Part shown: piece by piece, positions 60,448 through 64,000 of the stretch
Numbering within the stretch: position 1 is the first letter of the stretch
How the letters are laid out: each line of letters starts with the position of its first letter
From: Paraburkholderia tropica
GTDB taxonomy: Bacteria > Pseudomonadota > Gammaproteobacteria > Burkholderiales > Burkholderiaceae
NCBI RefSeq assembly: GCF_900109265.1
Contig: NZ_FNZM01000017.1
Coordinates: 158,188-222,187, forward strand
Length of the DNA: 64,000 nt
Reading direction: 5' to 3'
Notes under the pieces: generated by a model
What the model was told of the DNA's origin: nothing
The model's database searches: none
The model's input: only the letters and a program-made list of their open reading frames with translations
Program-made: the position numbers and the translations under genes

Positions 60448-61116
60448 ATGAATATCCTGAAAATCTCAACCATCGTTCTTGCAGCCCTTGCGCCCGCAGT
60501 AGCGAACGCGCAGCTCAACCAGCTTCTCGGTGTGATCCACTCGGTCCAGAACGCCGTGGCCCAGCCAGCCCAGAGCCAGTCCCAGCAGGCCGGGCAGGAT
60601 TCGATGCAGGATGATCAGCGAATGATCGCGCAGGCGCAAAGCCAGCAAGCAGCCATGCAGCAGCAGGCGCAACAGCAGGAACAGAACGACAACGCGGCGT
60701 ATCGTGCGGCGATGGCCCAGAAAGCAGCTGCGGGGCGGCAACAGGCGCAGCAGATAGTCGCCGATCAGGACGCAAAGGACATTGCAAAATACCGGGCGTC
60801 GCAGCAACGCGACCAGCAGCAGGCGCAACAGCAATTCAACGACGCGAAGAAGTCGGCAGCGGCATGCCGTACCCTGCTCGACCAGAATATGCCGATTGCG
60901 GAGCGGTTCATCCGCTGTCGCAATCAGGGCATGACGGAACCGCAGGAGATGGCGTTTGTCGGCGCAATGCCAGTTCTCGCGCAGGCGTACATGGCGTCCA
61001 TGGTGCAGGACGTATTTGAAGACGACGTAACCAACCCGGCGCGGGGCAAGGCAATCACCGACTACTACGACGCCTGCTACCGGCGCGGCACGCCGTGTGC
61101 CCGGCCGAAGTGGTAA
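60448..61116 (+). CDS. Exported Gln/Ala-rich hypothetical protein
   Basis: A 222-residue protein with a signal peptide (cleavage after ANA, residue 21) and a long glutamine- and alanine-rich helical middle (about residues 40-140), with repeats such as AQSQQAAMQQQAQQQEQ. The C-terminal part has four cysteines (about 142-218) that could form disulphides. GAGGAAACC precedes the ATG. It is divergent from the XRE regulator and may be controlled by it. Envelope location is inferred; function unknown. Confidence 0.7.
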   Translation: MNILKISTIVLAALAPAVANAQLNQLLGVIHSVQNAVAQPAQSQSQQAGQDSMQDDQRMIAQAQSQQAAMQQQAQQQEQNDNAAYRAAMAQKAAAGRQQAQQIVADQDAKDIAKYRASQQRDQQQAQQQFNDAKKSAAACRTLLDQNMPIAERFIRCRNQGMTEPQEMAFVGAMPVLAQAYMASMVQDVFEDDVTNPARGKAITDYYDACYRRGTPCARPKW

Positions 61117-61174
61117 GCAAATTCGACGTCTCTGGAAAACTACTGCGTGACGGGCTCACGGTCCGTCACTCCCA

Positions 61175-61933
61175 ATGGAAAGGAAAATGAACTTCATGCG
61201 GAAACGTCGGGCGTTCGCCGACCGCCTCTGCATCATTGCAGCCATTCCGCTTGTTTTGGCTGCGTGCTCAAAGCAGGCCACCAACGCTACCAATGCGGCC
61301 GAGCCCGCGCCAGCCTCAACAGTTCAGCAATCGTCGCCGGTCGCAGCCGCATCAAACCAGCCTCCGGTGGCTTCATCTTCCGTCGCCCCGGTGTCAATGC
61401 CGACTGTATCCGCTTCTAGCGCCGAGAGTCGCGATGCAGGCGCTGACGCACAGGAAGCCGATGAAAGCGGTGCAGCGGTAGGCACGGTCATGGTGAGCGA
61501 CACCGGCGGCGACCAGAGCGCGGAGACGCCATTCGGCAAGCTAAGCACGAACGACAGCAACGTGCTTCTCCTCGACGGCAAACCCGTTAGCCCGCAGATT
61601 CAGGGTAACAACTCGCTGAGCTTCGTCGCACAGGTCGCCATGAAGAACCGCCGCGCGGTACTGGTTCAGGATAATGGAGGGACCGCGTGCCCGGCGTTGT
61701 ATCACTGGGTCATTCTGTCGGAAGGCAGCTACACGGTCGGCCCGGAGTTCGGGTCGTGCTCCGATCTGCCGAAAGTCTCGACCCAATCGGGCAAGCTAAT
61801 TGTCACGATGCCCGACTTCGTTGGCGATGCGGCCTCCGAGGCGGAACAGAAGCGCGTCGCAAAGAGGACGAAGAAATACGTCTACGACGGAAAGGCCATG
61901 ACCGACGACGGGAAGCAAGTTCACGGTGACTGA
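61175..61933 (+). CDS. Lipoprotein of unknown function
   Basis: A 252-residue protein with a lipobox LVLAACS (Cys near residue 31), a Ser/Ala/Val-rich linker to about residue 100 and a globular C-terminal part with two cysteines. ATG 61175 and ATG 61187 are both possible, since either leaves a proper signal peptide. It follows the Gln-rich gene by 58 bases. I do not recognise the globular domain. Confidence 0.7.
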   Translation: MERKMNFMRKRRAFADRLCIIAAIPLVLAACSKQATNATNAAEPAPASTVQQSSPVAAASNQPPVASSSVAPVSMPTVSASSAESRDAGADAQEADESGAAVGTVMVSDTGGDQSAETPFGKLSTNDSNVLLLDGKPVSPQIQGNNSLSFVAQVAMKNRRAVLVQDNGGTACPALYHWVILSEGSYTVGPEFGSCSDLPKVSTQSGKLIVTMPDFVGDAASEAEQKRVAKRTKKYVYDGKAMTDDGKQVHGD

Positions 61934-62055
61934 TCGAGTCGTATGGCAGGACGGTGGCATGGACGAGCCTGATGAGCCCGCATGCCACCCAAATTTCTCG
62001 TAGGTCTATACGTATCACCGCAGTACACGCGCCGCGGCATCGAAGGCGCAATTCA

Positions 62056-62796
62056 TCAGAACGGCCAAGCGGTCCCGATCAGCCGCCCGAGGTACGCGAA
62101 GTCGCGAACCATCAACGCCGTCAGTCCGTCACATGCAGCGAGGAAGCCAACGGTCGACATTATCAAGTAGTGCAGGGAAAAACGTGCGGCGCCATCGAAA
62201 TTGCGTTCGGTGAGGTACGCAAAGACAAGATAGAGCAACGACAGAAACAAGGCAGCAAAACCCACGACCGTGAGGATACGGTATGCAAGAGGGAGGACCA
62301 CGCCCAGCCACGTAGACCATTGGCCTGCTATTGGCAAGCCATATCCTAAAAGCGACTTCGCCATCGGGTAGATTTGCGAAGCGTTTGCCGCAGTATTGAC
62401 GAGATACAGATTCGCACTATACGCCAGCCAACAGGCGATCGCCGCGCCCAAGACGTAGAACACGTCCCATATGCGATAAGCCCCGTATGCGCGCATCGTC
62501 ACGATAAGTGAGATGAACGCGATTGGCACTCCGATCAGGGCAAAGGTCTGAAGGACGGAGTTGTACAACGGCCCAAGAATAGGATAGGTAAATGCAATCA
62601 GCAGAACCAACATCTGCCACAGTAGTTTGAAGCTTTTCTGGATCGGTGCCAGCGCATTGTTTACGATGACAATGTTTCCGGAACCTTGAACGTTGATGTC
62701 GCGACTCACTTTCACGTTGAGTCGCAGTGTCTTGATGGAAATCAGACTGCTGACAGTAATGGTAATCAGGCCTTTGAGGCTGAACAAATCGCTCAT
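62056..62796 (-). CDS. Multi-spanning membrane protein, unknown family
   Basis: A 246-residue protein with about six hydrophobic segments, beginning near residue 60 (KLLWQMLVLLIAFTYPILG). The first 50 residues form a soluble, beta-like part ending VQGSGNIVIVNNA. No transporter motif is visible. It lies 86 bases past the 172-residue gene on the same strand. Confidence 0.65.
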   Translation of the reverse strand: MSDLFSLKGLITITVSSLISIKTLRLNVKVSRDINVQGSGNIVIVNNALAPIQKSFKLLWQMLVLLIAFTYPILGPLYNSVLQTFALIGVPIAFISLIVTMRAYGAYRIWDVFYVLGAAIACWLAYSANLYLVNTAANASQIYPMAKSLLGYGLPIAGQWSTWLGVVLPLAYRILTVVGFAALFLSLLYLVFAYLTERNFDGAARFSLHYLIMSTVGFLAACDGLTALMVRDFAYLGRLIGTAWPF

Positions 62797-62882
62797 ACTT
62801 ACTGCTTCCGTCTATTGGGATTTTTGAAACTGGGGTCTATCCAGGAACCGTCATAGCGATCGGTTGGCGGGATGCCCCTCGA

Positions 62883-63401
62883 TTACGAGAACCACGAGAG
62901 CTGCTTTCGCATATGCGCGCAATAGGCATCCCAACCGACGTCATACTCCGCGAACAAGTGAGTCCTCATGGCTGCAGGAAAGGCGCCGCGAATCGGATGC
63001 TCCCTGTCGAGTTCTACGCGCCACTCAGCGGATACTCGACTGACCGCACTAATGTAGTCGCGCAGGCGCATCTCCGGGTCAACAAAATCCATTAGGTCAC
63101 AACGGAAATCGGCCGGTCGTTGCAGAGGGGAAATTGGCGAATCGAGGTAGGAAGCATCACCCCGGAATTGCCGCAGGGTTTCACGGATGTTGTCCATCAC
63201 ATGTGCGCATAGCGCCATGCGATCTGCATTCGTTATAGCATTCTCAGACGTGGTCCGATTGACAATTGGCGACAGAAGACGTTTCAATGACGATTGCATA
63301 ATGAGCTGAGAAGCTACCCTAACATCTGAATAACGGCGCTTCCGCCAAAAAATTAAGACGTTTTCGCTAGAGGCGGGCATCCACTTTATCAACGCGATCA
63401 T
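62883..63401 (-). CDS. Hypothetical protein next to the IS66 element
   Basis: A 172-residue protein, MIALIKWMPASSENVLIFWRK at the start, with a Leu/Arg-rich helical body. The first 60 residues are AT-rich in codon use. The start is 75 bases from the end of the IS66 element, so the true N-terminus or promoter may have been changed by the insertion. No family recognised. Confidence 0.55.
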   Translation of the reverse strand: MIALIKWMPASSENVLIFWRKRRYSDVRVASQLIMQSSLKRLLSPIVNRTTSENAITNADRMALCAHVMDNIRETLRQFRGDASYLDSPISPLQRPADFRCDLMDFVDPEMRLRDYISAVSRVSAEWRVELDREHPIRGAFPAAMRTHLFAEYDVGWDAYCAHMRKQLSWFS

Positions 63402-63476
63402 CTTGCCTATCAGGATCGCGGCGCCTACTCAACCCTCCGCGACGATAAGTATTGGCGCTGACCGTGGAATAGATTC

Positions 63477-64000
63477 GTAAGCGGCTCAGCTGGGCCGTTC
63501 GTCCATTCGCGTGCGCGTAAGGCAAGATGGTGACTGGAATTGCCAATCAGGTAGAGGGATCTGGCGGACTGCCTGGTGTGTGCAGCTTGTCGGCCACACG
63601 CCAAGGCAGGAGTTCGTCGATGCGATTGATTTTATGACCGGCGATATGGGTTAGCACGTAGTCGAGGTAGGCACGCGGATCGACGTTATTCAGTCTGCAA
63701 GTGCCAATCAATGCGTACATCGCGGCTGCCCGTTCGCCGCCGCTGTCTGAACCGGCGAATAAAAAATTTTTCCGACCCAGGCTTACACAACGCAGCGCGT
63801 TCTCGGCGATGTTGTTATCAATCTCTAGCGTACCGTCTTCGCAGTACAACGTCAGTGCGCTCCACTGGTTCAGCGTATAGTTGATCGCCTTGGCCGTATC
63901 GGACTTCGACGACAGCGTTTCGAGCTTTGCCTTGAGCCACGCTTCATAGATTTGAAGCAGCGGTCTGGCTTTCTCCTGCCGTATTCGCAGCCGTTCGGCT
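63477..64000. mobile_element. IS66-family insertion sequence (incomplete, runs off the window)
   Basis: The terminal inverted repeat GTAAGCGGCTCAGCTGGGCC begins at 63477, matching the GTAAGCG ends of IS66-family elements. The transposase C-terminus follows. The other end and any target duplication lie beyond base 64,000. Confidence 0.88.
63547..64000 (-). CDS. IS66-family transposase (TnpC), C-terminal part
   Basis: The last 150 or so residues of an IS66 TnpC transposase. The typical C-terminal block ALTLYCEDGTLEIDNNIAEN is followed by ALRCVSLGRKNFLFAGSDSGGERAA and a Pro-rich end. The frame is still open at the window edge, so the N-terminal part and the catalytic residues D and D are outside. 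The apparent ATG-free beginning at 63849 is an internal leucine codon, not a start. Confidence 0.93.
   Translation of the reverse strand, partial: AERLRIRQEKARPLLQIYEAWLKAKLETLSSKSDTAKAINYTLNQWSALTLYCEDGTLEIDNNIAENALRCVSLGRKNFLFAGSDSGGERAAAMYALIGTCRLNNVDPRAYLDYVLTHIAGHKINRIDELLPWRVADKLHTPGSPPDPST

Noticed and set aside
39383..64000. Second copy of the tRNA-Pro 3' end as an att site
   Set aside because: I read through the region and found no match to TTCGAATCCTATCGCTCCG.

Overview
The window is chromosomal DNA from a high-GC betaproteobacterium. It is most likely a Paraburkholderia, Caballeronia or Burkholderia relative, judging by the acs, FtrABCD, ImuAB-DnaE2, DUF3563 and HemP gene types and the strong GC3 codon bias. 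Genus and species cannot be fixed from sequence alone.

Bases 1 to about 39,300 are core chromosome. Acetate metabolism comes first: a VC_2705-type sodium:solute symporter with its DUF4212 small partner, then acetyl-CoA synthetase. An EamA transporter, a YqhA-like membrane protein and class I fumarase follow. From 8.5 to 21.4 kb lies a run of iron genes: bacterioferritin (bfr), its ferredoxin (bfd), tonB-exbB-exbD, hemP, a GlcG-like haem-binding protein and the ferrous iron transporter ftrABCD. Fur-box-like sites sit ahead of bfd, hemP and ftrA. Interleaved are murI, a LysR regulator divergent from a pirin, an OsmC protein and an SRPBCC protein. Next come uvrB, an aromatic aminotransferase, a patatin phospholipase, 3-hydroxybutyrate dehydrogenase, an aldo/keto reductase and rlmJ. 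A copper pair (cueR with an auto-operator, and copZ) and an SDR reductase follow. The SOS mutasome imuA-imuB-dnaE2 is headed by a perfect LexA box.

A tRNA-Pro(TGG) gene at 39.3 kb marks a sharp boundary. From there to about 47.6 kb the DNA is AT-richer and accessory. It holds a serine recombinase, a minus-strand cassette (a 55-residue double-CxxC peptide, a transglutaminase-like Cys-His-Asp protein and a DUF3800 protein) and a modification module (5-methylcytosine methyltransferase, MORC/MutL-like GHKL ATPase, Vsr endonuclease). These two modules are the best candidates for defence functions.

From 47.6 to 57.2 kb is an orphan type VI secretion island. It contains vgrG, a 992-residue multidomain peptidoglycan-hydrolase effector (M23-like, SH3-like, EF-hand and GH19 parts), an overlapping exported immunity candidate, a PAAR tip protein and an isolated tssF on the other strand. 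From 57.8 kb to the end are small accessory genes: a two-gene unit with a papain/C39-like protease, an XRE regulator with repeated upstream motifs, a Gln-rich exported protein, a lipoprotein, a membrane protein and finally the end of an IS66-family element that runs off the window.
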